Source: Paenibacillus aceti
GTDB lineage: Bacteria > Bacillota > Bacilli > Paenibacillales > Paenibacillaceae
Assembly: GCF_003614185.1 (NCBI RefSeq)
Contig: NZ_KZ987724.1
Span: forward strand, 2,701,733 to 2,765,732
Reading direction: 5' to 3'
DNA: 64,000 nucleotides
Part shown: positions 18,519 to 29,635 of the stretch, piece by piece
How positions within the stretch are numbered: the first letter of the stretch is position 1
Layout of the letters: each line of letters begins with the position of its first letter
The notes under the pieces: generated by a model
Databases searched by the model: none
Told to the model about the DNA's origin: nothing
The model's input: the letters and a program-made list of their open reading frames with translations, nothing else
Translations under genes and position numbers: made by a program

Positions 18519-19517
18519 ATGAGAAGTGCCACCTTACCGAATCCTAATCGGATGACGCTGCTCGTCCTTCGGGAAGCGGGGCAGCCCGCCAAGCAGGTTC
18601 AGATGTCGAAGCCGTTGATCGTCGCTGTCCCGCTCATCGCCATTCTATCGATCTCTGGCCTCATTGTAAGCCTGCAGCTTCAATCCACCCAGACCATCTC
18701 CAGACTGGAGGATCAGCTGCAGTCCCAGAATCTCAGGTTCGAGGCCATCGTCTCTGACAAGAACGCCGCAATCGAGAGATTGCAGAATGAAGTCATCTCC
18801 CTCTCCAGCCAGTCCCAGAGCATGATGAACCGGATGGAACGGGTAGCCGAGCTGGAGGATCAGCTACAGAAATTCATCGAGAAGTACGGGGAATCCGATG
18901 CGATGCGCAATTTATCCGCCCTGTCCCTGGGGGAGGCCGAGCTGTATCATCCCGATGATCCGGTGGGGGTGGGAGGAGAATTCATCGCTGTTCATGAGAA
19001 TGAGATCGAGCAGCTGGCTGCACAGACGAGAGATCAATTCCAGGAAATGAACGCCATGCTTGACGAGATGGAGAAGAATGTCCCTCTGACTCTCAAAAAA
19101 GCCAAGCAAACGCAATTCTCGCTATCCGGGACCCCTTCCGAATGGCCGACTCTATCCAAACGCCTCACCTCTAACTTCGGCTACCGCACCGATCCATTCT
19201 CCGGCCGCGCCTCCTTCCATGCGGGAATTGATATCGGCGCCAAGCAAGGCGATCCGGTATACGCCGCTGCCGCTGGCGAAGTGCTGACGGCTGCACAGGA
19301 TAACTCGCATGGCAAGTACATCGTCATCCAGCATCCCGGAGGTCTGCAGAGCTGGTATCTTCATCTGAGCAAGGTCAGCGTATCCGAAGGCGACTTCATC
19401 AAGAAGGGACAGACGATTGGCAAGGTTGGGAGTACCGGCCGCAGCACGGGCCCTCATTTGCATTTTGAGATTGTCAAGAATGGCAAGACGATTGACCCTT
19501 TGCCTTATTTACAATAA
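18519..19517 (+). CDS. Second membrane-anchored M23 peptidase
   Basis: This 332-residue protein shares the layout of the 10180 gene: short basic N-terminus, one membrane helix at about residues 36-55, coiled coil, and a C-terminal LytM domain with HAGIDIGAK and HLHFEI zinc motifs. The ATG at 18519 follows AGGAAAGGAGATGCC; the frame extends upstream without a better site. A TTGACA box lies at 18411-18416 but no clear -10 was found. A bactofilin gene follows after 30 bp. Confidence 0.92.
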   Translation: MRSATLPNPNRMTLLVLREAGQPAKQVQMSKPLIVAVPLIAILSISGLIVSLQLQSTQTISRLEDQLQSQNLRFEAIVSDKNAAIERLQNEVISLSSQSQSMMNRMERVAELEDQLQKFIEKYGESDAMRNLSALSLGEAELYHPDDPVGVGGEFIAVHENEIEQLAAQTRDQFQEMNAMLDEMEKNVPLTLKKAKQTQFSLSGTPSEWPTLSKRLTSNFGYRTDPFSGRASFHAGIDIGAKQGDPVYAAAAGEVLTAAQDNSHGKYIVIQHPGGLQSWYLHLSKVSVSEGDFIKKGQTIGKVGSTGRSTGPHLHFEIVKNGKTIDPLPYLQ

Positions 19518-19547
19518 TGGAATGGATGATGAACGGAGGATGTTAAG

Positions 19548-19958
19548 ATGCGCAGAAAGAATGCGAAAACCCACGGGCTCACCGATACCTTGATCGGCCA
19601 AGGCAGCCTCGTCGAAGGCAAGGTGCAATGTGAGACGAATCTGAGGGTTGACGGAGCTATTCATGGAGAGATTGATTGCACAGGACAGGTCATCATCGGG
19701 GAATCCGGGGAGGCTCGGTCCAATATCAGAGGAGCGAACATCATTGTGGCTGGTCGCGTGATCGGAGACGTTTCTACCCAAGGCAGACTTACGATTACGA
19801 GCAGCGGTCAGGTGGACGGGAATGTGAGTGTCGCCAAGCTGGTTATTCTCGAAGGCGGCCTACTTAATGGCGTGAGCACGATGGAGAAGCTCAAAGTGGT
19901 AGCCCCGGCCTCCAATAAGGAAAAAACGCATAAAGCGGCGCAGCCTGAAGTGGGGTAA
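19548..19958 (+). CDS. Second bactofilin
   Basis: This 136-residue bactofilin has the same start pattern (TDTLIGQGSLVEGKV) and beta-helix repeats as the gene at 11181, and the same length. The ATG follows GGAGGATGTTAAG. Together with the upstream M23 peptidase it forms a paralogous copy of the 10-11.6 kb pair, which implies duplication of the two-gene unit. Confidence 0.94.
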   Translation: MRRKNAKTHGLTDTLIGQGSLVEGKVQCETNLRVDGAIHGEIDCTGQVIIGESGEARSNIRGANIIVAGRVIGDVSTQGRLTITSSGQVDGNVSVAKLVILEGGLLNGVSTMEKLKVVAPASNKEKTHKAAQPEVG

Positions 19959-19981
19959 TGCAAATTGAACAGATATTAAGG

Positions 19982-20010
19982 AGTTCCCGCCTGCATAGCA
20001 AACGGGAACT
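19982..20010 (+). terminator. Bidirectional terminator between bactofilin and ABC permease genes
   Basis: AGTTCCCG pairs with CGGGAACT across a 13-base loop and is followed by TTTATTTTT. The flanking genes converge. Confidence 0.8.
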
Positions 20011-20022
20011 TTTATTTTTAGC

Positions 20023-20802
20023 CTATGCAGCAACATCGCGCTTCTTGAATACAAGCCAAGATACAAGCAGGAAGAGCAGTACATAGCTGAGCAGTACGGT
20101 GATCGAGAAGCCGAGCGTCATGCCGGCTACGCCCTCCTGTCCGCCCCGATACTGACTTAGATCCATATTGACGAACAGCGTATATTTGGCCCAAGGATAA
20201 CGAACCGGATTGAACAGCATCGTGAAGATACCGCCTGTGAACAGAATGAACATCGATAAGCCGATAGCGATTCCGCTGGAGCGAAATACCGCTGAGATCA
20301 TGAACGAGAATAGAGCAATCACCAGCAGATCGATATATCGGTACAGAATATCCTCCAGCATATAAGCGAGCGGACTAACATCATCCGAGTACATCAAGGA
20401 GGTGGTATTCTCCGGATACATGGCAAAAGAAATCAGCGAACTAGCCAGGAAGAACACGACCGTAATCAGCAGGGTGAACAGGATAAGCGCCAATAGCTTC
20501 GAGGCCAGCACCTTGGTTCGCGTCCATGGACGGATCAGCAACAGCTTGATCGTGCCCCAGGTAAATTCCCCGGCCACAATATCAGCCGCTACAACCGCAG
20601 CGAATATCGTTGCCAGATAATACAGAAAAGAGAGCTGGCTGATCGCATCCCAGGAGCTAATCGTCGAGCTGCCTCCGCCCAGGCGGAACAGGATGCTGAA
20701 GAACAGCACCATAAGCAGGATGACCCCGAACATAACCCAGGTGCGTATACGCCGATATATTTTCATATTCTCGTTCTGAACGAGCCTCATGAAATTACCC
20801 AA
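20023..20802 (-). CDS. ABC-2 family transporter permease
   Basis: This 259-residue protein has about six membrane segments and an ABC-2 layout: a cytosolic start, a first helix at about residues 20-41, then grouped helices and a final helix ending in a basic tail. The region AGEFTWGTIKLLLIRP..R is typical of the family. It overlaps the ATPase gene by eight bases and would form the exporter with it. The substrate is unknown; similar pairs export lantibiotics or lipids. Confidence 0.88.
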   Translation of the reverse strand: MGNFMRLVQNENMKIYRRIRTWVMFGVILLMVLFFSILFRLGGGSSTISSWDAISQLSFLYYLATIFAAVVAADIVAGEFTWGTIKLLLIRPWTRTKVLASKLLALILFTLLITVVFFLASSLISFAMYPENTTSLMYSDDVSPLAYMLEDILYRYIDLLVIALFSFMISAVFRSSGIAIGLSMFILFTGGIFTMLFNPVRYPWAKYTLFVNMDLSQYRGGQEGVAGMTLGFSITVLLSYVLLFLLVSWLVFKKRDVAA

Positions 20803-21706
20803 TTTGTCCGCCTCCTGTCAGCTCGATAAATTGATCCTCCAGCGTTCTCGTAACGACCGCAATCCGGTACACCGAGATTCCCGACAACACTAGCCTCTCA
20901 TTGATAGCCGCAGCGGTATCGCGATCGATATCCAACAGCAGATGGCTATCCATGATCTGACCCTGCCCGATTAATTCCCGGGCGCGCTCGGGATCACTGA
21001 CCTCGAACATCGTCTTCTTCTGTTCATTCGCCACGGCGTCCTGATCATGAAGGGATCTGACATCGATTAACCGTCCTTGCTGGATGACGGCTACCGTATC
21101 GCACATCAGCTCCATTTCCGATAATAAGTGACTCGATACGAATATGGTCGTGCCTTCCTCCTCGGCCAGCTGACGCAGGTAGCTACGCAGCTCGCGAATC
21201 CCCTGCGGGTCAAGCCCATTCGTCGGCTCGTCCAGAACGAGCAGCTTCGGGCGGTGCAATATCGCCTGAGCCACACCGAGGCGCTGCCGCATGCCCAGCG
21301 AATACGTCTTCACCTTGTCATGAATCCGCTGCTGCAAGCCTACTAGCTCGATGACCTCCGCAATTCTCTGCTTCGATACCCCAGGCGACATTCGCGCATA
21401 ATGCAGTAAATTTTGATATCCACTCAGGAACTTGTACATTTCCGGGTTCTCAACAATCGCTCCCACATGGGAGATTGCGGTCTCGAATTGCTTCGTAATG
21501 CTTGCACCCTGTATTTCAATATCCCCGGCAGTGATCGCCATCAGTCCAACCATCATCCGGATCGTCGTCGTCTTGCCGGCGCCGTTCGGCCCCAGGAATC
21601 CATAGACCTGCCCCGGCGGGATATCAAGTGTCAAATTGTCGATAATCGTCTTGCTGCCAATCCGTTTGCTTACCCCCTTCATTCGCACCACAGGCTCTAA
21701 ATCCAT
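20795..21706 (-). CDS. ABC transporter ATP-binding protein (export type)
   Basis: This 303-residue ATPase has Walker A GPNGAGKTTT, the signature LGMRQRLGVAQ and Walker B LLVLDEPTNGLDPQG, followed by a C-terminal extension of about 80 residues usual for ABC-2 exporters. The ATG at 21706 is nine bases after GGAGGT; an in-frame ATG at 21715 overlaps that site. It is the first gene of a two-gene exporter operon. Confidence 0.93.
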   Translation of the reverse strand: MDLEPVVRMKGVSKRIGSKTIIDNLTLDIPPGQVYGFLGPNGAGKTTTIRMMVGLMAITAGDIEIQGASITKQFETAISHVGAIVENPEMYKFLSGYQNLLHYARMSPGVSKQRIAEVIELVGLQQRIHDKVKTYSLGMRQRLGVAQAILHRPKLLVLDEPTNGLDPQGIRELRSYLRQLAEEEGTTIFVSSHLLSEMELMCDTVAVIQQGRLIDVRSLHDQDAVANEQKKTMFEVSDPERARELIGQGQIMDSHLLLDIDRDTAAAINERLVLSGISVYRIAVVTRTLEDQFIELTGGGQIG

Positions 21707-21869
21707 CAAAGACATACCTCCTAACCATCCGTGCACCAGATTCACTTCTTATTAACATGTACACACGGAATTTACCTCATTCTACCACAAATCTCAATTT
21801 TCAATAAAATATTCCACTTGGGAGCCCTAACGAAACTACAGATTGACCATACATTTTATAAACGCAAAA

Positions 21870-21902
21870 GGGCCTGAGTTGGTTACACCCCCACTCAGGC
21901 CC
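21870..21902 (-). terminator. Terminator after gltB
   Basis: GGGCCTGAGTTGG pairs with CCACTCAGGCCC, and AAAA on the left gives a T-run when read from the minus strand 40 bp past the gltB stop codon. Confidence 0.75.
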
Positions 21903-21943
21903 CTACGATTGCCCTGCTGCTATAGATCCGATCGACTTGCCCC

Positions 21944-24900
21944 TTATTTGGCAGTTCCAGCTCGGGTCAATTCCTGCGCATTCGCTTCGAAAGCGGCCAG
22001 GATTGCGGCATCGCCTTGCAGGCCCGCCTCCTCCGCCTTGCGAATCTGCTCCAGCATCCGCTTGTAATCCTTCGGGATGACACGGATGAATTTCGGCAGC
22101 ATTTCGTCCCAGTTATCGAGCACACGGCGCCCTATAGCGCTATCCGTTGATTGTACATGACGATCGATCCAGGTGCGGAGCTGCTCGATCTCCTCCAGGG
22201 ACTCCATCTGCTCCAGCAGTACCATATCCAAGTTGCAGCGCGCCTTGAACTTGCCGTGCAGATCGAGGACATAAGCGATGCCGCCAGACATCCCGGCTGC
22301 GAAATTACGCCCCGTCTCTCCGAGGATCACGACCCGGCCTCCAGTCATATACTCACAACCGTGATCGCCAACACCCTCTGCTACGATATACGCACCAGAG
22401 TTGCGAACCGCGAACCGTTCACCGGCGATGCCGCGAATATAGGCTTCCCCTCCGGTTGCCCCGTAGAAGGAAGTGTTGCCGATGATGACATTCTCCTCTG
22501 CGGCAAAGGTCGCACCTAGAGGCGGCTTGACGATAATTTTCCCGCCCGACAGTCCTTTGCCGGTATAATCATTCGCATCGCCCTCTACCGTAATCGTAAT
22601 GCCCCGTGGCACGAATGCGCCCAGACTCTGTCCCGCCGAGCCTGTGAAATGCAGTTTAATCGTATCCTCTGGCAGCCCGGCTGCGCCATATCGGCGGGTA
22701 ACCTCACTGCCGAGCACGGTGCCCGCCGCACGATTCACATTGCAGATCGGCAGGGAGATGCTCACCGCTTCGCCCCGCTCCAGAGCAGGAGCCGCCGGCT
22801 CCAGCAGGCGGGTTACATCCAGCGTTTCCTCAATGCCGTGATTCTGCGCCTGTGTATTGTAGCGGCTGGCGACGTCAGCGACCTCCGGCATATGCAAGAG
22901 CGAGCTGAGCTCGACACCCTTATGCTTCCAGTGATGATCGACCTGGCTCGCATCCAGGCAATCCGTGCGGCCGATCATCTCATTCAGGCTGTGGAAGCCG
23001 AGCTCCGCCATCCATTCGCGCAAGTCTTCGGCGATAAATGTCATGAAGTTCACGACATGCTGCGGATCGCCGCTGAAATTCTTGCGCAGCTCCGGATTCT
23101 GCGTCGCTACACCGACCGGGCAGGTATCGAGCTGACATACACGCATCATGATACAGCCAACAGCGACGAGCGGCGCGGTGGAGAAGCCGTATTCCTCCGC
23201 CCCGAGCAAGGCGGCTACGGCCAAATCGCGGCCGGTCAGCATTTTGCCGTCCGTCTCCAGCACCACGCGATCACGCAGCTGGTTCAGCATCAGGGTCTGA
23301 TGCGTCTCGGCCAGACCCAGCTCCCAGGGCAGACCCGCGTGGCGGATCGAGCTCTGCGGCGAGGCCCCGGTGCCGCCGTCATAGCCGCTGATCAGAATGA
23401 CATCGGCCCGCCCCTTGGCCACGCCAGCCGCGATGGTGCCCACGCCAGCCTCGGACACGAGCTTCACATTGATCCGCGCGCGCCGGTTGGCATTCTTCAG
23501 ATCGTAGATCAGCTCGGCCAGATCCTCAATCGAGTAAATATCATGGTGCGGCGGAGGCGAGATTAACCCCACGCCTGGAGTAGAACCGCGAACCTCGGCC
23601 ACCCACGGGTAGACCTTGTTCCCCGGTAGCTGCCCGCCTTCCCCAGGCTTCGCCCCCTGGGCTATCTTGATCTGGATCTCATCGGCATGGATCAGATAAT
23701 TCGAGGTCACTCCGAAGCGTCCGGAAGCGACCTGCTTGATTGCACTACGCCGCCAATCTCCATTCGCATCCCGCTCGAAGCGAGCCAGGTCCTCTCCGCC
23801 TTCACCGGAATTGCTCTTGCCCCCGATGCGGTTCATCGCAATCGCAATCGTCTCATGCGCCTCTTTGCTGATCGAGCCGAAGGACATCGCCCCGGTCTTG
23901 AATCTGCGCATGATCGAAGCTGCGGATTCGACTTTTTCAAGCGGCAGCTTCGGCCCTACCGGCCTTAAGGAGAGCAGGGAACGAAGCGTATAATGCTGCT
24001 CGTTCTCCCCTTGCACCCGTCGAGCGAATTTCTTATATAATCCGTAATCGCCGGTCCGGACTGCCTGCTGCAGCAGGTGGATCGTCTGCGGATTGAACAG
24101 ATGCTCCTCCCCTTCGCTGCGCCATTGATACTCACCGCCTGAATCCAGGACTTTGGCGCTGCCACCGATTTCCGCATAAGCCTGACGGTGCGGCGCCAGG
24201 GTCTCAGCCGCAGCCTCCAGCAGGCCAATTCCTCCGATGCGCGTAGGCGTCCGGGTGAAGTATCGATCCACGAATTCCTGGTTCAAGCCGACCGCTTCGA
24301 AGATTTGGGCTCCCCGATACGATTGGATCGTGGAGATGCCCATTTTGGACAAGGTTTTGACGACACCCTTCGTTGCCGCCTTGAGATAATTCGCCGCAGC
24401 TTGATCATAAGAGATGCCCTTCAGCATACCTTGATCGATCATATCCCGCAGGCTGGCCAGCGCCAAATATGGATTCACTGCATTTACGCCATAGCCAAGC
24501 AGCAAGGCAAAATGATGCACCTCTCTAGGCTCACCGGACTCCAGCACAATGCTGACCTTCGTGCGCGTCCCTCGGGATATGAGATGATGATGCAGACAGG
24601 AAACGGCAAGCAAGGCGGGGATCGCCGCATACTCGGCATTCATGCCGCGATCCGATAATATGAGAATCGGCTGGCCTTTGTCCGTCTCACGCTCGGCTGC
24701 CAGGCAGAGGGCATCCAACGCTTGTTCTAGTCCTTCCGCCCCTCGGTCCGCAGGGAACAGGATCGGAAGCGTAGCCGCCTCGAAGCCCGTACGCTTCGAA
24801 TGACGCAGCTTCGCCAGATCAGCATCCGACAGCAGCGGGGAGTCCAGCTTAATCTGCTGGCAGCTCTCTGGCATCGGATGGAGCAGATCGCGCTCCGGCC

Positions 24901-26548
24901 CGATCAAGGTCAGCGTCGAAGTGACCAATTCCTCGCGGATCGCATCGATCGGCGGATTCGTAACCTGGGCGAACATTTGCTTGAAGTAATTGTACAAGCG
25001 CTGCGGCCGGTCCGATAAGACAGCCAGCGGCGCGTCATAGCCCATCGAGACCAGTCCTTCGTTCCCGGTCAATGCCATCGGCTCCAGCACCTTGCGAAGG
25101 TCCTCAAAGGAATACCCGAACGCTTTTTGCCTAATGGTCATCTCCTCATGCGGAATCACCGGGGGTACCGGAGCCTCAGGCAGCTCCTGCAGCGATATCC
25201 GATACTCTGCCAGCCACTGCGCATAAGGCTGCTCCTTAGCGATAGAAGCCTTCACTTCCTCGTCTGCTATAATTCTCCCTTGCTTCGTATCTACCAGCAG
25301 CATGCGCCCCGGACGCAGTCGATCCTTATACAGAACTCGCTCTGCCGGCATATCCAGTACGCCAACCTCTGAGGACAATATGATCAGATCGTCCTTCGTC
25401 ACATAATATCGTGAAGGCCTCAGACCGTTGCGATCCAGGATCGCCCCGATCTGAATCCCATCCGTGAAGCCCATCGCGGCCGGCCCATCCCAAGGCTCCA
25501 TCAAGGAGCTATGGTATTCATAGAAGGCTCTCCGCTCCCAGTCCATCTCCGCATGCTGATCCCAAGGCTCGGGAACCATCATCATAGCCACATGCGGAAG
25601 GGAGCGGCCGCTTAAATATAGAAATTCAAAGGTATTATCGAACATGCCTGTATCAGAGCCGTCCTCTTGAATAATCGGCTTGATCTTCTCCAGATCATGT
25701 CCAAACACCTCGCTCTCGATTAATGACTGACGAGCATGCATCCAATTCACATTTCCACGCAGCGTATTAATCTCACCATTATGGATCATAAAGCGATAGG
25801 GATGCGCCCTCTCCCAGCTAGGGAATGTATTCGTACTGAAACGAGAATGGACGAGAGCGATTGCCGATTCCATCGCTTCATCCTGAAGATCCAGGTAGAA
25901 CTGGCCTACCTGCTCCGTCGTCAGCATCCCTTTATAGACGATCTTGCGACATGACAAACTACATACATAGAATGAGCTCGCTTCGCCGCGATCCGCCGTA
26001 TAACGAATCATTGCTTCCGCACGACGGCGGATCACATATAATTTACGTTCAAAGTCAAGCTCCTCCGTCAGCTCCGAGCTGCGGCCAATGAACACCTGCC
26101 TTACATAAGGCATCGCGGCACGAGCGGTCTTGCCAAGCATCTCAGCATTCGTCGCAACATCGCGGAAGCCTATAAGCCGCTGCCCTTCTTCTTCAACGAT
26201 CCGAATGAGCACAGCCTCTTGTGAAGCACGTTCATCTGACTGTTGTGACAGGAACAGCATGCCCACTCCATATTGTCCTGGCTCTGGCAGCTGAACTCCA
26301 AGCTGCGCTGCTTCACGTGCCAAGAAGCGATGCGGAATTTGCATTAATATACCTGCGCCGTCTCCAGAATTCGGCTCGCTGCCCTGTCCGCCGCGATGCT
26401 CCATATTCGTCAGCATCGTCAGCGCCTGGGTCACGATAGAATGGGACGCCAGTCCTTTGATATGCGCCACAAAGCCCATGCCACAGGCATCTCTCTCAAA
26501 CATAGGGTCATATAATCCCTGCCGGGGTGGTATAACAGTATGGTTCAT
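21944..26548 (-). CDS. gltB: Glutamate synthase large subunit
   Basis: This 1534-residue enzyme transfers the amide nitrogen of glutamine to 2-oxoglutarate. The amidotransferase domain opens after a short propeptide with Cys in [10 protein letters not shown] (about residue 22). Then come the central domain, the FMN-binding synthase domain with [11 protein letters not shown], the 3Fe-4S cysteines in CxxxxxCxxxxCPVG, and the C-terminal GXGXG beta-helix. It is full length. No gltD lies next to it in the window, so the small subunit must be encoded elsewhere or be supplied by another reductase. Confidence 0.97.
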   Translation of the reverse strand: MNHTVIPPRQGLYDPMFERDACGMGFVAHIKGLASHSIVTQALTMLTNMEHRGGQGSEPNSGDGAGILMQIPHRFLAREAAQLGVQLPEPGQYGVGMLFLSQQSDERASQEAVLIRIVEEEGQRLIGFRDVATNAEMLGKTARAAMPYVRQVFIGRSSELTEELDFERKLYVIRRRAEAMIRYTADRGEASSFYVCSLSCRKIVYKGMLTTEQVGQFYLDLQDEAMESAIALVHSRFSTNTFPSWERAHPYRFMIHNGEINTLRGNVNWMHARQSLIESEVFGHDLEKIKPIIQEDGSDTGMFDNTFEFLYLSGRSLPHVAMMMVPEPWDQHAEMDWERRAFYEYHSSLMEPWDGPAAMGFTDGIQIGAILDRNGLRPSRYYVTKDDLIILSSEVGVLDMPAERVLYKDRLRPGRMLLVDTKQGRIIADEEVKASIAKEQPYAQWLAEYRISLQELPEAPVPPVIPHEEMTIRQKAFGYSFEDLRKVLEPMALTGNEGLVSMGYDAPLAVLSDRPQRLYNYFKQMFAQVTNPPIDAIREELVTSTLTLIGPERDLLHPMPESCQQIKLDSPLLSDADLAKLRHSKRTGFEAATLPILFPADRGAEGLEQALDALCLAAERETDKGQPILILSDRGMNAEYAAIPALLAVSCLHHHLISRGTRTKVSIVLESGEPREVHHFALLLGYGVNAVNPYLALASLRDMIDQGMLKGISYDQAAANYLKAATKGVVKTLSKMGISTIQSYRGAQIFEAVGLNQEFVDRYFTRTPTRIGGIGLLEAAAETLAPHRQAYAEIGGSAKVLDSGGEYQWRSEGEEHLFNPQTIHLLQQAVRTGDYGLYKKFARRVQGENEQHYTLRSLLSLRPVGPKLPLEKVESAASIMRRFKTGAMSFGSISKEAHETIAIAMNRIGGKSNSGEGGEDLARFERDANGDWRRSAIKQVASGRFGVTSNYLIHADEIQIKIAQGAKPGEGGQLPGNKVYPWVAEVRGSTPGVGLISPPPHHDIYSIEDLAELIYDLKNANRRARINVKLVSEAGVGTIAAGVAKGRADVILISGYDGGTGASPQSSIRHAGLPWELGLAETHQTLMLNQLRDRVVLETDGKMLTGRDLAVAALLGAEEYGFSTAPLVAVGCIMMRVCQLDTCPVGVATQNPELRKNFSGDPQHVVNFMTFIAEDLREWMAELGFHSLNEMIGRTDCLDASQVDHHWKHKGVELSSLLHMPEVADVASRYNTQAQNHGIEETLDVTRLLEPAAPALERGEAVSISLPICNVNRAAGTVLGSEVTRRYGAAGLPEDTIKLHFTGSAGQSLGAFVPRGITITVEGDANDYTGKGLSGGKIIVKPPLGATFAAEENVIIGNTSFYGATGGEAYIRGIAGERFAVRNSGAYIVAEGVGDHGCEYMTGGRVVILGETGRNFAAGMSGGIAYVLDLHGKFKARCNLDMVLLEQMESLEEIEQLRTWIDRHVQSTDSAIGRRVLDNWDEMLPKFIRVIPKDYKRMLEQIRKAEEAGLQGDAAILAAFEANAQELTRAGTAK

Positions 26549-26685
26549 AATAGCGCAACCTTTCTATTTCATGTAGTAACTTGCCCGAGCTTGCTCCGTA
26601 GGTTTATTCTAACGGAAAACGGCTTCCGTGTTTTTGCACTATAATCTCTTTCTTTTGCACTATTACTTATAAAATTTTAAAAAAA

Positions 26686-26720
26686 GACCTGTCACCCGGA
26701 ACAGTACCGGAGGACAGGCC
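26686..26720 (-). terminator. Terminator after the YhgE-like gene
   Basis: GACCTGTC (26686-26693) pairs with GACAGGCC (26713-26720) with an inner CCGG/CCGG pairing. The A-run on the left side is a T-run on the minus strand. Confidence 0.8.
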
Positions 26721-26748
26721 TCATGATTATTTATGAAGTTCGTAAAGC

Positions 26749-28935
26749 TTAAGCTTGCAGGCTTGCTTCTGCACTTACTTCAGGCGCTGTATCTTCTTTA
26801 TGCGCGACGAAGTACATAAGCGTAATTGCCAGGAATACGATGGCTACGATAGCCAGGATAAGCGTTTCATGCCAAGCTACGCTCATATCACCGGACGATA
26901 CAATCGCTTTATAGCCTTTAACACTGTAGGTCATCGGCATAAATGGATTGAACGGCTTCATCCAGTCAGGAAGCAGTTCCAGCGGGAATGTTCCTGCAGA
27001 GGTTGTCAATTGGAAGATAAGCAGCAGGATCGCAAGGAAGCGTCCTGGGTTATCCAACCAGGTAACAAGCGCCTGGATAATGAACATGAAGCACAGGCTA
27101 GTAACAAAGGTGAACAGATAGAACATCGGAACATTCGCTACTTCCAGTTTCAAACCGTACAGAACCAACAGAACGGCGAACAAGGATTGGAAGAGGCTCA
27201 TTCCTGTGAAGGAAAGTGCTCTACTTACGAAGCGATTCCAGCCGCTAGCTTCCTCTACGGAAGATCCGCGAAGCGGAACGACAAGCGTAGAGATCAGAGC
27301 GCCGACGAACAGGCCAAGGGACAGGAAGTAAGGTGAGAAACCAGTACCATAGTTCGGTACTTCATTCAGCTTCTGTTCCTCGATATCAACAGGTTGAGCA
27401 TACATGCTAACGAGTTCATCGGTCTTCTTCACAGATGAAGTCTCATCTGCAGCTTCAGTCAGCTTGCTAGCCAACTCTCCAGTTCCTTCCGTCAGCTTGC
27501 TGGTGCCGTCTTTAAGTTCCCCAGCACCTTCGTCCAATTGCTTGGAGCCGTCAGCCAATGTGGCTACACCGCTGGACAATTGCCCCATACCGCCTTGAAG
27601 CTGCTTAGCGCCTTCGCTCAATGCACCAGCACCAGTTGCGAGTTGTTTGCCACCCGCCGCAGCTTCATTCAGCTTCACGCCGAATTGCTTCAAGCCGCCG
27701 ACCAGTTGGCCTTGACCAGTGGTCAATTGTTCTGCGCCCTTGACCAACTGCTGTTGACCTTGGACGAGTTGCTCGCTGCCTTGTACCAGTTGCTGTTGAG
27801 CGCCATGCAAGTCTTTGCTACCCTTCAGCAATTGCTGTTGACCTTGAGACACTTGCTCACTGCCTGTCGCAACCGCTTGGCTTGCTGCCAGGAGCTGCTT
27901 CACTGCAGGATTCTGTGCCAATTCCGGGCTTGCTTGGGTCAATTGCTCAAGACCTTGAGCGACTGCCTTCGCGCCTTCAGTTACCTTTGCGCTGCCTTGA
28001 GCCGAAGCTTCCAGACCAGCTACAAGAGAGGCGCTGCCTTGTTCGGATTGCTTCAATCCTTGATTCAACTGACTTGCGCCTTCAAGTGATGCGCCAAGTC
28101 CAGCATGAAGCTGTGTACCACCTTCATTTGCAGCTGCTGCACCGTCAACCAGTTGCTTATTGGCAGCTGCCAATTGATCCAAGCCAGAGGCAAGCGTAGA
28201 AGCGCCTGTCTTCAGATCATTGGCCCCTTTATTCAAGGCACCGACACCCTCTGTTAACGGGTTGATTCCGTCTTTCAGCTTGCTTGAGCCGTCTACCATT
28301 TTGGCCAGGTTCTCTTTCAGCTTCTGAGCGCCTTCATCCAGCTTGGTGGCTCCGTCGTTGATCTCAGTTGCACCTTCACCGGCTGTGTTAAACCCGTCGG
28401 AGATTTTCTCCACTTGGTCGAATAACACTTCCGTGTAGGCTTCTGTTACTTTGGCCGATACTTTGCTCTTGATTTCCTTCACTGCGGTACCGCCGATTTG
28501 TGCAGCGAGGAAGTTGAAAGCTTCGTTCGGCTCATAAATGATCTGAGCAGGCTGTGGATGATCATCCATCAAGGTTGTCGCCTTCTCTGAGAAATCCTCA
28601 GGAATCACAATGGTCATGTAAAAATCATTGTTCTTCATACCTTCATCCGCTTCAGCGCGTGAGATGAATCTCCAGCCGAATCCGTCGTTCTTCTTCAACT
28701 CATCGACCAGATCATTACCGGCCTGGAGTGATTTCCCCTCGTACTCAGCACCGCGATCCTCATTGACAACCGCGACAGGAACTTCATCCATTTTCCCGTA
28801 CGGGTCCCAAAATGCCTTCAGAAACATTCCGCTATATAATACGGGAATGAACATGACGACAAGAATTGGGATAATTACTTTTGGTTTTTTGAAGGATGCT
28901 ACCATATCCTTAAAAAACACCGACATTGATCTCAT
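26749..28935 (-). CDS. YhgE/Pip-family membrane protein
   Basis: This 728-residue protein has one N-terminal membrane helix (about residues 20-40), a long extracellular region and five to six C-terminal helices, the YhgE/Pip layout related to phage-infection proteins and type VII-associated EsaA. Residues about 190-500 form a long run of short repeats of the type GAxxLxxG with frequent Gln, probably a helical stalk. The ATG follows AAGGAGAGAAATAAT. It lies downstream of a TetR gene, separated by about 75 bp, and is probably controlled by it. Confidence 0.9.
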   Translation of the reverse strand: MRSMSVFFKDMVASFKKPKVIIPILVVMFIPVLYSGMFLKAFWDPYGKMDEVPVAVVNEDRGAEYEGKSLQAGNDLVDELKKNDGFGWRFISRAEADEGMKNNDFYMTIVIPEDFSEKATTLMDDHPQPAQIIYEPNEAFNFLAAQIGGTAVKEIKSKVSAKVTEAYTEVLFDQVEKISDGFNTAGEGATEINDGATKLDEGAQKLKENLAKMVDGSSKLKDGINPLTEGVGALNKGANDLKTGASTLASGLDQLAAANKQLVDGAAAANEGGTQLHAGLGASLEGASQLNQGLKQSEQGSASLVAGLEASAQGSAKVTEGAKAVAQGLEQLTQASPELAQNPAVKQLLAASQAVATGSEQVSQGQQQLLKGSKDLHGAQQQLVQGSEQLVQGQQQLVKGAEQLTTGQGQLVGGLKQFGVKLNEAAAGGKQLATGAGALSEGAKQLQGGMGQLSSGVATLADGSKQLDEGAGELKDGTSKLTEGTGELASKLTEAADETSSVKKTDELVSMYAQPVDIEEQKLNEVPNYGTGFSPYFLSLGLFVGALISTLVVPLRGSSVEEASGWNRFVSRALSFTGMSLFQSLFAVLLVLYGLKLEVANVPMFYLFTFVTSLCFMFIIQALVTWLDNPGRFLAILLLIFQLTTSAGTFPLELLPDWMKPFNPFMPMTYSVKGYKAIVSSGDMSVAWHETLILAIVAIVFLAITLMYFVAHKEDTAPEVSAEASLQA

Positions 28936-29011
28936 ATTATTTCTCTCCTTATATCCCTGAATCTTATCTCCCTCTGTCTCTCATTACCGTACGGGTCCTT
29001 TCAAACTTAAA

Positions 29012-29590
29012 CTACGTCTTAGACAACCCGCCTGATAAAAAAACTCGTGAAAACTCTCTAATTTGATCTTTGCTTAGTGGCTCGTGAATTTTGTTCCAAT
29101 CCGAAGTGAGCGCAATGTACAGCTTCACAAGCACAAATGAAATGACTTTAGGATTGAACTCTCTGATCTCTCCGCGCTTGGCTGCCCGATCAATTTGACG
29201 TTCCAAGTAATCAAGGATCGCCGCCTCGATCTTATCCAGACCCTCTCGCGCTTGTGGAGTTCCAAAATCCCGTACCTCCTGGAACAGCTTCACCAACAGC
29301 TCGTGTTCACTTCTGAATTCCAGGAGTTTATCCATGCTCTGGTACAGATTCTCGAAGAAAGGTCTATCTGATTGAACTTCATGCTCCGTAATATTCTTCA
29401 TCTCTACAATCACAGAACGAAGGATCTCATCAAACAGCTCTTCCTTGTTCGCAAAAAACGTGTAAATCGTTCCTTTGGCTACATTTGCGATTTTAGCCAC
29501 ATGATCCATCGTTGTCGCTTTGTAACCAAATAAGGCAAATGATTTTTCCGCCGCTTCAACGATTAGTTTTCTGCGATCCACTACAGCCAA
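29012..29590 (-). CDS. TetR/AcrR-family transcriptional regulator
   Basis: This 192-residue regulator has an N-terminal helix-turn-helix (FALFGYKATTMDHVAKIANVAKGTIYTFF region, residues about 15-45) and a larger ligand-binding part. A TTG at 29590 is favoured because AAGGAGG lies eight bases upstream; an in-frame GTG at 29608 overlaps the site. It sits directly upstream of the YhgE-like gene, like the yhgD-yhgE pair in Bacillus, and likely represses both genes. Confidence 0.9.
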   Translation of the reverse strand: MAVVDRRKLIVEAAEKSFALFGYKATTMDHVAKIANVAKGTIYTFFANKEELFDEILRSVIVEMKNITEHEVQSDRPFFENLYQSMDKLLEFRSEHELLVKLFQEVRDFGTPQAREGLDKIEAAILDYLERQIDRAAKRGEIREFNPKVISFVLVKLYIALTSDWNKIHEPLSKDQIREFSRVFLSGGLSKT

Positions 29591-29635
29591 AAGAAGCACC
29601 TCCTTCACACTGGATTTACTCTTTTCTTACGAAAA

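Noticed and set aside
22649-23566. Long plus-strand open frame of 305 codons inside gltB
   Set aside because: It is fully antisense to conserved glutamate synthase sequence and is explained by codon bias of gltB.
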